The notes: a model not told the origin generated them from the letters alone. Counted from the first letter of the stretch, positions 18,119-26,889 are shown. The stretch is DNA of 54,898 bases from an uncultured Lachnospiraceae bacterium (GCA_902788035.1 CADAIL010000024.1:1-54898); one strand, 5' to 3'. Made by a program: numbers and translations.

Positions 18119-19009
18119 TTATTTTTCTGCAACAACAGAGGTGCCGGAGAGGGCTTCGTAATACTTGACGATCGCGTCGTGATCATCCGCGCCGCATCCC
18201 ATAGCGTTCAGATACTGGAAGATTTCCATGACTGAAGCTGTGAACGGAGCGGGAGAGTTGATCGCGTGAGCGGCGTTCAGGGCGTTCGTGAGGTCCTTTG
18301 TGTGAAGGTTGATGCGGAAGCCCGGGGTGTAATTGCCGTCGATCATCATGGGGACCTTTGCGTCCATGACATTTGAGCCGGCAAGGCCGCCGCGGATAGC
18401 CTGATAGACAAGCTCCGGATCGGTTCCCATTTTTTTGGCAAATGTAAATGCTTCGGAGCATGCGGCTATATTGATGCCTACGATCATCTGGTTAGCCAGC
18501 TTTGCGACGTTGCCTGAGCCGATGGGACCTACATATACAACAGAGGAAGCCATTGCGGAGAGCACAGGTCTCATAGCTTCTACAGTCTCTTCCTTTCCGC
18601 CTACCATGACGGAAAGTGTGCCTGCAACTGCCATGGGTTCGCCGCCGGATACAGGAGCGTCGATCATATCGATGCCCTTCTTTTCAAGCTCGGCTGCGAT
18701 CTTTTTGCTCTCGGTCGGATCGATAGAACTCATGTCAATAAGTACAAGACCTTCATGAGCGCCTTCTACGATGCCGTTCTTTCCGAAAACTGCGTCGCGG
18801 ACGTTCGGGGAGTTCGGAAGCATCGTGACAATTGCGTCGCATCTTCCTGCCAGATCTGCTCCGCTTGTGCCGGCCTCTGCACCGCATGAGACCAGTTCGT
18901 CAATTGTTGCCTGCTTGTGTGTGTATGCCACCACTTCGAAACCTGCCTTGAGCAGGTTCTTTGCCATCGGCTTTCCCATAATGCCAAGTCCAATAAATCC
19001 GATCTTCAT
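18119..19009 (-). CDS. garR: 2-hydroxy-3-oxopropionate reductase (GarR-like)
   Basis: NAD(P)H-dependent reduction of tartronate semialdehyde to D-glycerate, or a related beta-hydroxyacid reaction. The 296-residue protein has the Rossmann GLGIMGKPMAKNLLKAG at the N-terminus, substrate motif DAPVSGGEPMAVAGTLSVMV (about 117-136) and the catalytic lysine in GSGNVAKLANQ (about 165-175). AAGGAGG gives a strong ribosome site. It is first in the minus-strand cluster. The aldolase and glycerate kinase of a complete galactarate pathway are not in the window. Confidence 0.87.
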   Translation of the reverse strand: MKIGFIGLGIMGKPMAKNLLKAGFEVVAYTHKQATIDELVSCGAEAGTSGADLAGRCDAIVTMLPNSPNVRDAVFGKNGIVEGAHEGLVLIDMSSIDPTESKKIAAELEKKGIDMIDAPVSGGEPMAVAGTLSVMVGGKEETVEAMRPVLSAMASSVVYVGPIGSGNVAKLANQMIVGINIAACSEAFTFAKKMGTDPELVYQAIRGGLAGSNVMDAKVPMMIDGNYTPGFRINLHTKDLTNALNAAHAINSPAPFTASVMEIFQYLNAMGCGADDHDAIVKYYEALSGTSVVAEK

Positions 19010-19126
19010 CTTCTTTTCCTCCTTAAAGATTTTTTACTGATAAACGAATTATAAGTAAATTAAAAAAATGAATATAGATAAAAAGTGCACAATTTGACAC
19101 TCTGTTTTTTTGGAGTTGCGATAAAA

Positions 19127-19164
19127 TTTCATATATATTTCAATATTATTTCATAACAAGTTCA
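19127..19164. promoter_or_regulatory. four helically phased TTTCA repeats, candidate DeoR operator
   Basis: TTTCA occurs at 19127, 19138 and 19149, and GTTCA at 19160, each exactly 11 bp apart, so all face one side of the helix. They lie between garR and the divergent DeoR-type gene. Inverted copies (TGAAA) occur at 19184, 19273 and 19294. The rest of 19010-19349 is AT-rich promoter DNA. Confidence 0.6.
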
Positions 19165-19304
19165 TAACATGGAAGATATAGATTGAAATTCGTTTTGTCA
19201 ATGGATAATCGTATAAAAGAGCTTTTCGGAACTGCTGGGGGAAGAAATACTGAGATATGATTTCCTTATGTTTGAAAGCATTAATCGCCAAAATGAAAGC
19301 TTTG

Positions 19305-19313
19305 TGATATACT
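19305..19313 (+). promoter_or_regulatory. extended -10 promoter of the DeoR-type gene
   Basis: TG-A-TATACT forms an extended -10 element about 37 bp before the ATG. No good -35 is seen, which fits an extended -10 promoter. Confidence 0.5.
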
Positions 19314-19349
19314 TTTTATGCCAATGAACTGAAACAGGAGAAATGTATT

Positions 19350-20120
19350 ATGAGAAGAAAGGAAGACCGCACCAACCGGATCCTGGAATTATTAGTAAAA
19401 GAGAAGAAGCTGGAAGTCGCTGAAATATCGGGGCATCTGGGCGTGTCACAGGTAACGGTCCGGAAGGATTTGGACGCCATGGAGGCGCAGGGCCTGATTA
19501 CGCGGGAACACGGATTCGCGGTGCTCTCCAGTACTGATGACATCAAGGGACGCCTCGCGTGGCACTATGAGGAAAAACGGAAAATCGCCTGTCTGGCGGC
19601 AGACCTTGTAAAGGACGGGGATACTATCATGATCGAGAGCGGCAGCTGCTGTGCACTGCTTGCGAAAGCTCTGACCGAGATCCGCAAGGGGGTGACAATC
19701 ATTACCAACAGCGCCTTTATCGCCGACTATATAAGGCGGGAATCCGATTTCCAGATTGTGCTCCTTGGCGGCATCTACCAGCAGGATGCCCAGGTCATGG
19801 TGGGTCCGATGGTGCGCCAGTGCGCAGAGAACTTTTGGGTCGACAGATTCTTTATCGGTGTCGATGGCTGGTCCGCGAGGACAGGGTTTACCAATCAGGA
19901 TCAGATGCGGGCGCAGGCTGTCCGGGATATGGCCCGGCAGGCGGATCAGGTCATCGTCCTGACGGAATCTGACAAGTTCACGAGACACGGCACTGTACCG
20001 CTCAATCTGAAGGACAGGGTCAGCACGGTGATCACTGATCAGAGCATAGGGGAAGAAATCAGACAAGGGCTTTATCAGCTGGGAATAGAGGTTATAATCT
20101 CTGACGCAGAACTCTCGTGA
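19350..20120 (+). CDS. DeoR/GlpR family transcription regulator
   Basis: A 256-residue repressor-type regulator. The N-terminal HTH_DeoR domain (about 5-57, RILELLVKEKKLEVAEIS...VTVRKDLDAME) is followed by the DeoR C-terminal sugar-phosphate sensor. That sensor has the phosphate-loop-like IESGSCCALLAKAL and the GVDGWSARTGFTNQD and VLTESDKF segments typical of the family. AGGAGA precedes the ATG. It diverges from garR over a 340-bp region with phased TTTCA repeats, so it probably controls the sugar-acid cluster and itself. The ligand is unknown. Confidence 0.87.
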   Translation: MRRKEDRTNRILELLVKEKKLEVAEISGHLGVSQVTVRKDLDAMEAQGLITREHGFAVLSSTDDIKGRLAWHYEEKRKIACLAADLVKDGDTIMIESGSCCALLAKALTEIRKGVTIITNSAFIADYIRRESDFQIVLLGGIYQQDAQVMVGPMVRQCAENFWVDRFFIGVDGWSARTGFTNQDQMRAQAVRDMARQADQVIVLTESDKFTRHGTVPLNLKDRVSTVITDQSIGEEIRQGLYQLGIEVIISDAELS

Positions 20121-20174
20121 CATCTTCATTCCATTTTCGGAGCTGGGGAAAGTCCAAAAAATAACGTCAGATAA

Positions 20175-20271
20175 GGGGCTGCCGCTAGACGGTGTCACCA
20201 TTATATATGGCAGACATTATTTGCAAATGTCTGCCATAAATAATGGCGGCGCGCCGTAATGCGACAGCCCC
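20175..20271. repeat. palindromic repeat family 2, copy A
   Basis: About 97 bp, ends GGGGCTGCCGC and GCGACAGCCCC, with an inner palindrome GGCAGACATTATTTGCAAAT facing TGTCTGCC. It is related to 44611-44713 and 54068-54168. It lies between two convergent genes and may double as a terminator. Confidence 0.85.
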
Positions 20272-20318
20272 TTGTGTAATTGTTGACTGTGTTTGTCTTA
20301 GAAATTGATTTTTGCCTC

Positions 20319-21719
20319 TTAGCTCAGCGTCATGCCGGCAGCGAAGCTCATGATCAGGATGGCCAGGATGGCGACCGGAGCGACATACTTGATGAGGATA
20401 GCGTATACTTTGGCAAGACCAAAGCGAACGCCGCACTGCTCGATTTCCTCGATGGCGCTCTCCGGCTTCCAGACCCATCCGACGAAGATGCAGGTGCCAA
20501 GAGCACAGACCGGAATCATAACTCTGTCTGTCAGGTACTCCATGAAGTCACAGAAAGCGGGATAGGTTACGCCGTTGGCGGCGTCGAACCAGATGCCCTT
20601 CAGCGGGACAGCAGCCTGCGTGCAGGTATAGAGGCAGCCGATGAGGAACATGATCACGCAGACGATAATTGTTGTGCGTGTGCGCTGCCATGAAAAATGC
20701 TCTGTCAGGAAAGCCACAATACTTTCGACCAGCGAGATGCTGGAAGTAAGAGCCGCAAAGAGGAGCAGCAGATAGAACAGCACGCCGAAGAATGTTCCGC
20801 CCGGCATCTGATCAAATACCTTTGCCAGAGAGACAAATGCAAATCCGCCGCCCTTGCCGATCTCACTCTCGCCCAGGGTCGCAAAAACTGCGGGGACGAT
20901 GATAAAGCCGGCGAGGAAAGCAACCATTGTATCCATCGCGCAGATCAGCACAGTATTCTTGGCAATATTCTCCGTCTTCGGGAGATATGAACCGTACGTG
21001 ATCATGATTGCCATACCGATGGACAGGGAGTAGAAAGCCTGACCGAGAGCTGAGAGGAAAGTGCTGAAATTGACTTTGCTCCAGTCCAGAGAAACCATAT
21101 ACTGAAGGCCTTCCGCAGCACCGTCCAGGGTGACAGAACGGACGAGCAGGATCAGCAGCAGAATAAACAGAGCGGGCATACCAACCTTGTTGAACTTTTC
21201 AATACCGCTTTCAACACCCCTGATAATGATGATGGCGTTCAAAGCCATGAAAATCGCTGCAAAGAGAATAGCCACCCACGGGATGGATGTGGTGCCGTCG
21301 CTGTGAAGGCCCAGCATGTTGTAGAAATATCCGAGGGAATCCGAGTAAATACTGGGAGATTCGGTCGCGTAGCCTACGACATAGCGGAGTACCCAGCCTC
21401 CGACATGGGCATAGTAGCAGGTGATGACAAAAGCACCGATGACGCCGATCCAGCCGACCCAGGAAAAGTTCCTGTGGCCGAGCTTGTGGAAGACACCGAC
21501 GATGTTGGCCTGACTTGCCCGTCCTACGGAGAGTTCCGTGAGCATCATCGGAGCGCCGAGGAATATGACAATCAGGAGGTAAATCAGCAGGAAGCATCCA
21601 CCGCCGCCTTCAAAGGCTCTTCCGGGGAACTTCCAGATGTTGCCGAGACCGACAGCTGAGCCAGCCGCTGCAAGTATGAAACCAAGTTTGCTGCCCCATT
21701 GGGCTCGTTCATTTTCCAT
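20319..21719 (-). CDS. sodium-dependent transporter, NSS family
   Basis: Na+-coupled symporter of the neurotransmitter:sodium symporter family (LeuT/MhsT/TnaT-like), usually carrying amino acids. The 466 residues have about 11-12 hydrophobic helices. TM1 shows the unwound Na+-site sequence GFILAAAGSAVGLGNIWKFP, and TM2-3 follow with GAPMMLTELSVGR. AAGGAG precedes the ATG. It is monocistronic as far as can be seen. The substrate cannot be deduced; amino-acid uptake is a family-level inference. Confidence 0.9.
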   Translation of the reverse strand: MENERAQWGSKLGFILAAAGSAVGLGNIWKFPGRAFEGGGGCFLLIYLLIVIFLGAPMMLTELSVGRASQANIVGVFHKLGHRNFSWVGWIGVIGAFVITCYYAHVGGWVLRYVVGYATESPSIYSDSLGYFYNMLGLHSDGTTSIPWVAILFAAIFMALNAIIIIRGVESGIEKFNKVGMPALFILLLILLVRSVTLDGAAEGLQYMVSLDWSKVNFSTFLSALGQAFYSLSIGMAIMITYGSYLPKTENIAKNTVLICAMDTMVAFLAGFIIVPAVFATLGESEIGKGGGFAFVSLAKVFDQMPGGTFFGVLFYLLLLFAALTSSISLVESIVAFLTEHFSWQRTRTTIIVCVIMFLIGCLYTCTQAAVPLKGIWFDAANGVTYPAFCDFMEYLTDRVMIPVCALGTCIFVGWVWKPESAIEEIEQCGVRFGLAKVYAILIKYVAPVAILAILIMSFAAGMTLS

Positions 21720-21851
21720 AATAATTCATCCTTCTCCTTATAATAATAACAATAATGAATGCGAAGGAGCAAACATGCAGTATCACGTTAAACTCCTAAA
21801 ACCGCAATATTGGTATTATAACGCCATCACCGGACGATTTCCAGCTAATTA

Positions 21852-21962
21852 TTAATATTTTGGCAGCACCAGCCTCTTCTCCACGACCTCAGCCACCAGC
21901 TGTACAGTACTTCGGAACCCGGTCTTCTGCAGTATCAGGAGGTTTATGAGAAATAGCTGCTG
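21852..21962 (-). pseudogene. remnant of a LuxR-type regulator C-terminus
   Basis: Minus-strand translation gives LLILQKTGFRSTVQLVAEV followed by a short tail and a stop at 21852-21854. KTGFRSTVQL resembles the final helix of a LuxR-type DNA-binding domain. No start or upstream domain is present, so it would be a decayed tail. The match is short and therefore tentative. Confidence 0.4.
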
Positions 21963-21969
21963 AAAATAA

Positions 21970-22009
21970 AAAGGAGCACCTCTCCAAAAGATTTTGGAAA
22001 AGTGCCCCT
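21970..22009 (-). terminator. orphan terminator
   Basis: On the minus strand, GGGGCACT-TTCCAAAA pairs with TTTTGGA-AGGTGCTCC and runs into TTTTTATTTT. No intact gene precedes it. The nearest is the decayed synthetase tail at 22160-22276, suggesting a lost gene. Confidence 0.65.
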
Positions 22010-22159
22010 GTAAAATACACGGTCATACAGACCTTTTAGTACGTCAGATGCCATATGAGTCCATGTCAGCGAGACCTGAATTTATGTTATTTGTATGTCA
22101 ATACGGATATTTTACGCATTCAGAGACTATGCATATGCGTCCTGCTCACATGGCTGTGA

Positions 22160-22276
22160 GCTGCTTGATACAGCTTCGCGTCCGCCGGAATCGCATCGCT
22201 CACGATCAGGAGGTTGAGCTTCTCCTCGCCGTTCACCTTGTAGGCCACGCTCATGAACATACCGCAGCCAGTGAAT
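22160..22276 (-). pseudogene. decayed duplicate of the lysS 3' end
   Basis: About 104 bp align to the lysS 3' end (23738-23850) with about 13 mismatches. The minus-strand reading [20 protein letters not shown] parallels the LysRS ending [20 protein letters not shown]. The stop codon is lost (TAA became CAA). Nothing else in 22277-22678 looks coding. Confidence 0.75.
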
Positions 22277-22678
22277 TGGATGATGTATGGCTCTGCTTCG
22301 TATGATGGTAGAATTTTATGGAATTTCGAGGATAGATGGTAGGATATTATGGAATTTGCAAAAATCCATGGACACGTGCCAGAAAATATGATATCTTGCC
22401 AAAACCTAAGTGACAGGGATACTGCCTGAGAAGACAGGCGTGATTACCCGGGATGAGAGGTTGAGCCTAAAGGATTTTCCTGTTAATATGTAAATAGATC
22501 AGTCAGCCGTTATGTACTGGAAGCTGAAAGGAGACCAGTACCGGAACCGGTGACGTTCCTGAAACGAAAGACAGCATCCCTGCCGGAATAATGTGCAGGG
22601 ATGCAGGCAGAAAAGCAGTGGATTTTTCACGGTATGATCGTCTGACCGCCTCCCTGAAAAATAAGAAAAGGAGGCGCC

Positions 22679-23524
22679 ATGAGCGAAAACGGAAAAACAA
22701 AACGTTACGAGGAACTGAGCTTTACGGATGATTTTATGTTCTGCAAGATCCTGCAGAACGATCCGGATCTGTGCAGGGAGCTGACTGAACTCATTCTTTC
22801 ACGGAAGATCGGGAGGATCGTGTCCATCGACCGCCAGAAGGCCATTGAGATAACAGCCGACGGCAAGGGTGTCCGGTTCGATGTGTATATGGAAGATGAT
22901 GAATCTACGGTATACGACATCGAAATGCAGACCACAGTGGCAGAAGATTTACCGAAAAGGATGCGCTATTATCAGGGAATGATCGATCTGAATATGATCG
23001 AACGCGGCGCCAGATATAAAGAACTGAAGAAGAGCTTTATCATCTTCATCTGCCTGAAGAACCCATATCCGGAAGCAGGACTTCATAAATACAGTATCAG
23101 GTCTGTCTGCGAGGAAGATGCGACGATAGACTATGATGACGGTATCTTCAAGGTCATCCTGTCAGCACGGGGGGACAAGGGGGATGTTTCGGATGAGATG
23201 AGCAAGTTCCTTCTGTATCTGACAGACCAGAGGACGGAATCAGATCTCACAAAAAGGCTGAACGAGAGGGTCCTGGCGGCGCGTTCACATGAGAAATGGA
23301 GGCGGGAATATATGACGCTGCAGGAACGGGATGAGCTGATGCGAGAAGAAGGTCGAAAGGAAGGCCGGGAAGAAGGTCGAAAGGAAGGCCGGGAAGAAGG
23401 TCGAAAGGAAGGCCGGGAAGAAGGTCGAAAGGAAGGCCGGGAAGAAGGCCGAAAAGAAGGCCGGGAAGAAGGTCGAAAAGAAGGCCGGGAAGAAGGTCGA
23501 AAAGAAGGCAGAGAAGAAGGATGA
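22679..23524 (+). CDS. Rpn-family PD-(D/E)XK nuclease/putative transposase
   Basis: A nuclease of the recombination-promoting (Rpn/YhgA-like, PDDEXK transposase) family. The N-terminal SFTDDFMFCKIL opening and the active site D68 with E82-x-Q84 (VRFDVYME, YDIEMQ) are in place. The C-terminus (from about 221) is an 8-residue repeat E-G-R-K-E-G-R-E encoded by 24-bp tandem DNA repeats, a charged helix. The frame ends at TGA 23522, where CGA (Arg) occurs in the repeat pattern. The same frame then continues to 23659, so the tail is cut off by a point mutation. A good GGAGG lies upstream. It faces lysS. Confidence 0.8.
   Translation: MSENGKTKRYEELSFTDDFMFCKILQNDPDLCRELTELILSRKIGRIVSIDRQKAIEITADGKGVRFDVYMEDDESTVYDIEMQTTVAEDLPKRMRYYQGMIDLNMIERGARYKELKKSFIIFICLKNPYPEAGLHKYSIRSVCEEDATIDYDDGIFKVILSARGDKGDVSDEMSKFLLYLTDQRTESDLTKRLNERVLAARSHEKWRREYMTLQERDELMREEGRKEGREEGRKEGREEGRKEGREEGRKEGREEGRKEGREEGRKEGREEGRKEGREEG
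23342..23521 (+). repeat. 24-bp coding tandem repeat
   Basis: The unit GAAGGTCGAAAGGAAGGCCG plus four bases (24 bp) is repeated about seven times in frame, encoding EGRKEGRE. Such repeats are prone to slippage and length change. Confidence 0.85.
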
Positions 23525-23659
23525 GAAGAAGGGACAGAAACAGCCAATTTGAGCAATTTAAAAAACCTGATGGAAGCATTAAAAATCTCTGCGGAAAGTG
23601 CTATAGACTTAGTTAAGATCCCGGCTGAGGAGCGAGAGAAATATCTGGCAAAGCTGTAA
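23525..23659 (+). pseudogene. untranslated tail of the Rpn-type gene
   Basis: In frame with the nuclease gene after its TGA, 44 codons continue: EEGTETANLSNLKNL, then MEALKISAESAIDLVKIP and a stop TAA at 23657. The tail looks like a genuine conserved C-terminus, so the TGA is a recent nonsense change or is read through. Confidence 0.75.
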
Positions 23660-23673
23660 TGAACAGTGACAAA

Positions 23674-23703
23674 AGGGGCTGCCGCAATGCGACAGCCCCT
23701 TGT
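23674..23703. terminator. bidirectional terminator, short GGGGCTG hairpin
   Basis: GGGGCTGCCGCA and TGCGACAGCCCC form a short hairpin with flanking A- and T-rich ends, between the convergent nuclease and lysS genes. It shares ends with palindrome family 2 but lacks the central module. Confidence 0.75.
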
Positions 23704-23737
23704 TACAAACCGGTTAATCAGATTTATAATTTTCTGC

Positions 23738-25690
23738 TTAATACAGCTTCGCGCCCGCCGGAATCGCGTCGCTCACGATCATGAGATTGAGCTTCTCCTC
23801 GCCGTCCTCCTTGTGGACCGCGCTCATGAGCATGCCGCAGGATTCGACTCCCATCATCTGTCTCGGTGGAAGGTTCACGATAGCCACAAGCGTCTTGCCG
23901 ATGAGCTCTTCCGGCTCGTAGAATGCGTGAATTCCTGAGAGAATCGTGCGGTCTGTGCCCGTGCCGTCATCCAGTGTGAACTGGAGGAGCTTCTTGGACT
24001 TCTTGACCGCGACGCAATCTTTGACTTTTACGACCCTGAAATCGGACTTGCTGAAAGTCTCGAAATCGACGGTCTCCTCAAAGAGTGGCTCTGTCTCGGC
24101 GTTCTCCGGAGCGACTGCCTTCGGAGCTTCCGGAGCCTTTGGAGCGGCCTCTTCGGCTGCCTTTTCAGCAGGTGCGTCAGATGCAGCTTTGCCGCCCAAG
24201 GTCTTCATTGTCGGGAAGAGCAAAACATCTCTGATGGCTTCCGCGCCGGTCAGCAGCATGACAAGTCTGTCGATACCGTAGCCGATGCCGCCTGTCGGAG
24301 GCATGCCGATCTCGAGGGCGTTCAGGAAGTCTTCGTCGGTGTGATTGGCTTCCTCGTCGCCTGCCGCAAATGCTTCCTCCTGCGCCGCAAATCTCTCTCT
24401 CTGGTCGATCGGATCGTTCAGCTCGGAGTAGGCGTTGCACATCTCCCAGCCGTTCATGAACATCTCGAAGCGGAGAACCTTGCCCGGATTCTCCGGATCC
24501 TTCTTGGTCAACGGGGAGATCTCAATCGGGTGGCCGGTCAGGAATGTCGGCTGGATCAGATGCTCCTCGACGTACTCGTCGAAGAAGAGGTTCAGAATAT
24601 CGCCGATCTTGTGATGCGGCTCATAGTGGATCTCGCGGGCGTCGCAGAGGGCGCGGGCTTCTTCCAGTGTCTTAACCTCGTCGAAATCGACGCCGGAGTA
24701 CTTCTTGACAGCTTCTGTCATGGTGATGCGCGTAAAAGGCTTTCCGAGGTCGATGACATTGCCCTTGTAATTAAGAGTAGTCGTTCCGAGAACTTCCTGG
24801 GCGACCGTCCTGTACATGTCCTCAGTGAGTCTCATCATGCCTTCGTAATCTGTGTAAGCCTGATAGAGCTCCATCAGAGTGAATTCCGGATTGTGCTTTA
24901 TATCGAGACCCTCGTTGCGGAAGACGCGGCCGATCTCATAGACTCTCTCAAGACCGCCGACGATCAGGCGCTTTAAGTAGAGCTCGAGGGAGATGCGAAG
25001 CTTCTTGTCCTCATTCAGGGCATTGAAATGCGTGGTGAAGGGGCGGGCTGCGGCGCCGCCGGCATTTTCAACCAGCATCGGAGTTTCAACTTCCATGAAT
25101 CCGCGCTCGTCGAGATAGCGGCGGATAGCGGAGATGATCTGGGAACGCTTGACAAACACGTCCTTGGATTCCGGGTTCATGATGAGGTCGACATAGCGCT
25201 GGCGATAGCGAAGGTCGGTGTTGGTCAGGCCGTGGTACTTCTCCGGAAGAATCTGGAGGGACTTGGACAGAAGAGTGACTTCTTTCGCGTGAATGGAAAT
25301 CTCGCCCATCTTTGTCGTGAACACGATGCCCTTTACACCGATGATGTCGCCGATGTCGAGTCTCTTGAATGCTTTGTAGTCCTCACCGAGGTCATCGCGG
25401 GACGCGTAGATCTGGATGGTGCCCTGAAGGTCCTGGATGTGACCGAAAGAGGCCTTGCCCATGACACGCTTTGACATGAGACGGCCGGCGACGGAGACTT
25501 CCTTGCCTTCAAAAGCCGCGTAGTTGTCCTTGATTTCCTGCGAGTGCTGTGTCTGATCGTAGGTCACGATCTCAAATGGATTCTTGCCCTCCGCGACAAG
25601 TTCCGCCAGCTTTTCTCTGCGGACCTTGCGAAGCTGGTTGAGATCCGGCTCCTTAGCCTGTCCCTGCTGCTTACTCTGATTCTGTGCCAT
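23738..25690 (-). CDS. lysS: lysyl-tRNA synthetase with C-terminal tRNA-binding domain
   Basis: Class II synthetase charging tRNA-Lys. 650 residues against about 500 for a typical bacterial enzyme. Residues 1-500 are LysRS: an OB anticodon domain ([20 protein letters not shown]), motif 2 ([20 protein letters not shown]) and motif 3 ([19 protein letters not shown]). An Ala/Pro/Glu-rich linker (about 505-545) leads to an EMAPII/Arc1p/MetG-beta-like domain (about 546-650, [17 protein letters not shown]... and [18 protein letters not shown]). AGGAGGAG precedes the ATG. It is probably in an operon with greA upstream. The extra domain should increase tRNA affinity. Confidence 0.93.
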   Translation of the reverse strand: MAQNQSKQQGQAKEPDLNQLRKVRREKLAELVAEGKNPFEIVTYDQTQHSQEIKDNYAAFEGKEVSVAGRLMSKRVMGKASFGHIQDLQGTIQIYASRDDLGEDYKAFKRLDIGDIIGVKGIVFTTKMGEISIHAKEVTLLSKSLQILPEKYHGLTNTDLRYRQRYVDLIMNPESKDVFVKRSQIISAIRRYLDERGFMEVETPMLVENAGGAAARPFTTHFNALNEDKKLRISLELYLKRLIVGGLERVYEIGRVFRNEGLDIKHNPEFTLMELYQAYTDYEGMMRLTEDMYRTVAQEVLGTTTLNYKGNVIDLGKPFTRITMTEAVKKYSGVDFDEVKTLEEARALCDAREIHYEPHHKIGDILNLFFDEYVEEHLIQPTFLTGHPIEISPLTKKDPENPGKVLRFEMFMNGWEMCNAYSELNDPIDQRERFAAQEEAFAAGDEEANHTDEDFLNALEIGMPPTGGIGYGIDRLVMLLTGAEAIRDVLLFPTMKTLGGKAASDAPAEKAAEEAAPKAPEAPKAVAPENAETEPLFEETVDFETFSKSDFRVVKVKDCVAVKKSKKLLQFTLDDGTGTDRTILSGIHAFYEPEELIGKTLVAIVNLPPRQMMGVESCGMLMSAVHKEDGEEKLNLMIVSDAIPAGAKLY

Positions 25691-25757
25691 TTTTCATTCT
25701 CCTCCTGAGACTTGGATCCGATATGCCAAGTCTGATTTTGTGTCGATGTATTGAAGA

Positions 25758-25977
25758 ACTAAAACTTCCCACTTCAGGTCGAGAGCACTGCCGCATTCAT
25801 AAAATATGTGCTCGTCAGAGCGTCGCCGAGCGGCCGGTACTTGAAATTTTCGAGCTTTAGCGATGAAATTTCTTATGTACCGCTGCCAGCGAGGCCGAGC
25901 GAGAGCGTCCCTGAGAGTACATGTTTATGAGGCGGCAGAACTAAGATGGGGTGTGGGAAATTTTAGTGAAAAAGCCG
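25758..25977. repeat. palindromic repeat family 3, full copy
   Basis: About 220 bp with ends ACTAAAACTTCCCAC and GTGGGAAATTTTAGT. Inner arms are CTGCCGCATTCATAA facing TTATGAGGCGGCAG and CGGCCGGTAC facing GTACCGCTGCC. It fills most of the gap between greA and lysS. Confidence 0.85.
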
Positions 25978-26012
25978 CGGTCTCTTTTTCTTATGGGACC
26001 GCGGCCGATAAA

Positions 26013-26510
26013 TTACACGTTTCTTGTGATATCAAGGACTTTATACTGGCTGGTCAGGCCATTCGGCATTTCGACCGTGACGACCTGGCCCTTTGTCGCG
26101 CCGATGAGTGCGTGGCCGAGCGGAGATTCGTTGGAGATCTTCCCCTTCAGGCTGTTGGCTTCTGTGGAGCCAACGATGGCGAATTCAAGGTCCTCATCAT
26201 ATTCGATGTCATGGATCACGACCTTGCAGCCGACGTTGATCGCGTTCGTGCTTGCCTCTTCCTCAACGAAGACTTCCGCGTTCTTCAGGATTTTTTCGAT
26301 CTCCTCGATACGCGCCTCGATGTCTCTCTGCTCGTCCTTGGCAGCATCGTATTCAGCGTTCTCGGAAAGGTCGCCCTGCTCGCGGGCCTCTTTAATTTTC
26401 TCGGAAATTGCCTTTCTCTGATTGACCTTCAGGTCGAAGAGCTCGTCCTCAAGCTTTTTGAGTCCGGCATAGGTAAGAATATTTTTCTTTCCAGGATTAA
26501 CGTCAGCCAT
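26013..26510 (-). CDS. greA: transcript cleavage factor GreA
   Basis: Rescues backtracked RNA polymerase by stimulating cleavage of the nascent RNA. 165 residues, normal length. The N-terminal coiled coil (LTYAGLKKLEDELFDLKVNQ) carries acidic tip residues around EQGDLSENAEYDAAKDEQ, and the C-terminal FKBP-like domain ends with SPLGHALIGATKGQVVTVEM. GGAGG precedes the ATG. A consensus promoter lies upstream. lysS follows 322 bp downstream on the same strand, separated by a large palindrome. Confidence 0.96.
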   Translation of the reverse strand: MADVNPGKKNILTYAGLKKLEDELFDLKVNQRKAISEKIKEAREQGDLSENAEYDAAKDEQRDIEARIEEIEKILKNAEVFVEEEASTNAINVGCKVVIHDIEYDEDLEFAIVGSTEANSLKGKISNESPLGHALIGATKGQVVTVEMPNGLTSQYKVLDITRNV

Positions 26511-26596
26511 CTTTATTCGCCTCCACTTATTTCTATCTTAACTGCAGATAGCAAATGGGCGCACGAAGTGCGCCTATGCCCGCAATGTATTTATGG

Positions 26597-26625
26597 ATTA
26601 TACTGATAAGCCCCCGAAAAGTCAA
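26597..26625 (-). promoter_or_regulatory. promoter of greA (-lysS)
   Basis: On the minus strand, TTGACT and TATAAT are separated by exactly 17 bp, about 90 bp before the greA ATG. Confidence 0.8.
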
Positions 26626-26646
26626 GGAGTCTTGCACTGTAATCAG

Positions 26647-26781
26647 CTATTTCTCATGAACCACCACCCCATGCGGTGCTGAGCCGCATCCTATGGACGT
26701 GGTACTCTGCTGCTGCGCTTCATAGACCTCCCGAAAGCTTATCAGAGTAACCTGCCTATCATACGCGAAAAAAGCAGGGGA
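26647..26781 (-). pseudogene. 44-codon open remnant without a start codon
   Basis: A minus-strand frame is open between two stops and ends ISFREVYEAQQQSTTS, then IGCGSAPHGVVVHEK. There is no ATG, GTG or TTG to start it. The protein-like composition suggests the tail of a lost gene, but I do not recognise it. Confidence 0.3.
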
Positions 26782-26832
26782 TCATTCCGTTTTCAGAAAT
26801 TATGCATATGTACCCATAAAGAACTGAAAATT

Positions 26833-26841
26833 TGGTATAAT
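26833..26841 (+). promoter_or_regulatory. extended -10 promoter of the surface protein gene
   Basis: TG-G-TATAAT lies 49 bp before the ATG, without a clear -35. Confidence 0.55.
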
Positions 26842-26889
26842 AAATAGAACAACCATACGTGTTCAGCAAACGGAAAGGAGTGAAAGCAA

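Noticed and set aside
16428..19009. complete galactarate pathway
   Set aside because: Only the dehydratase and semialdehyde reductase are present; aldolase and glycerate kinase are not in the window.
23131..23579. Pro/Ser/Arg-rich proteins opposite the nuclease tail
   Set aside because: These are antisense readings of the 24-bp coding repeat.
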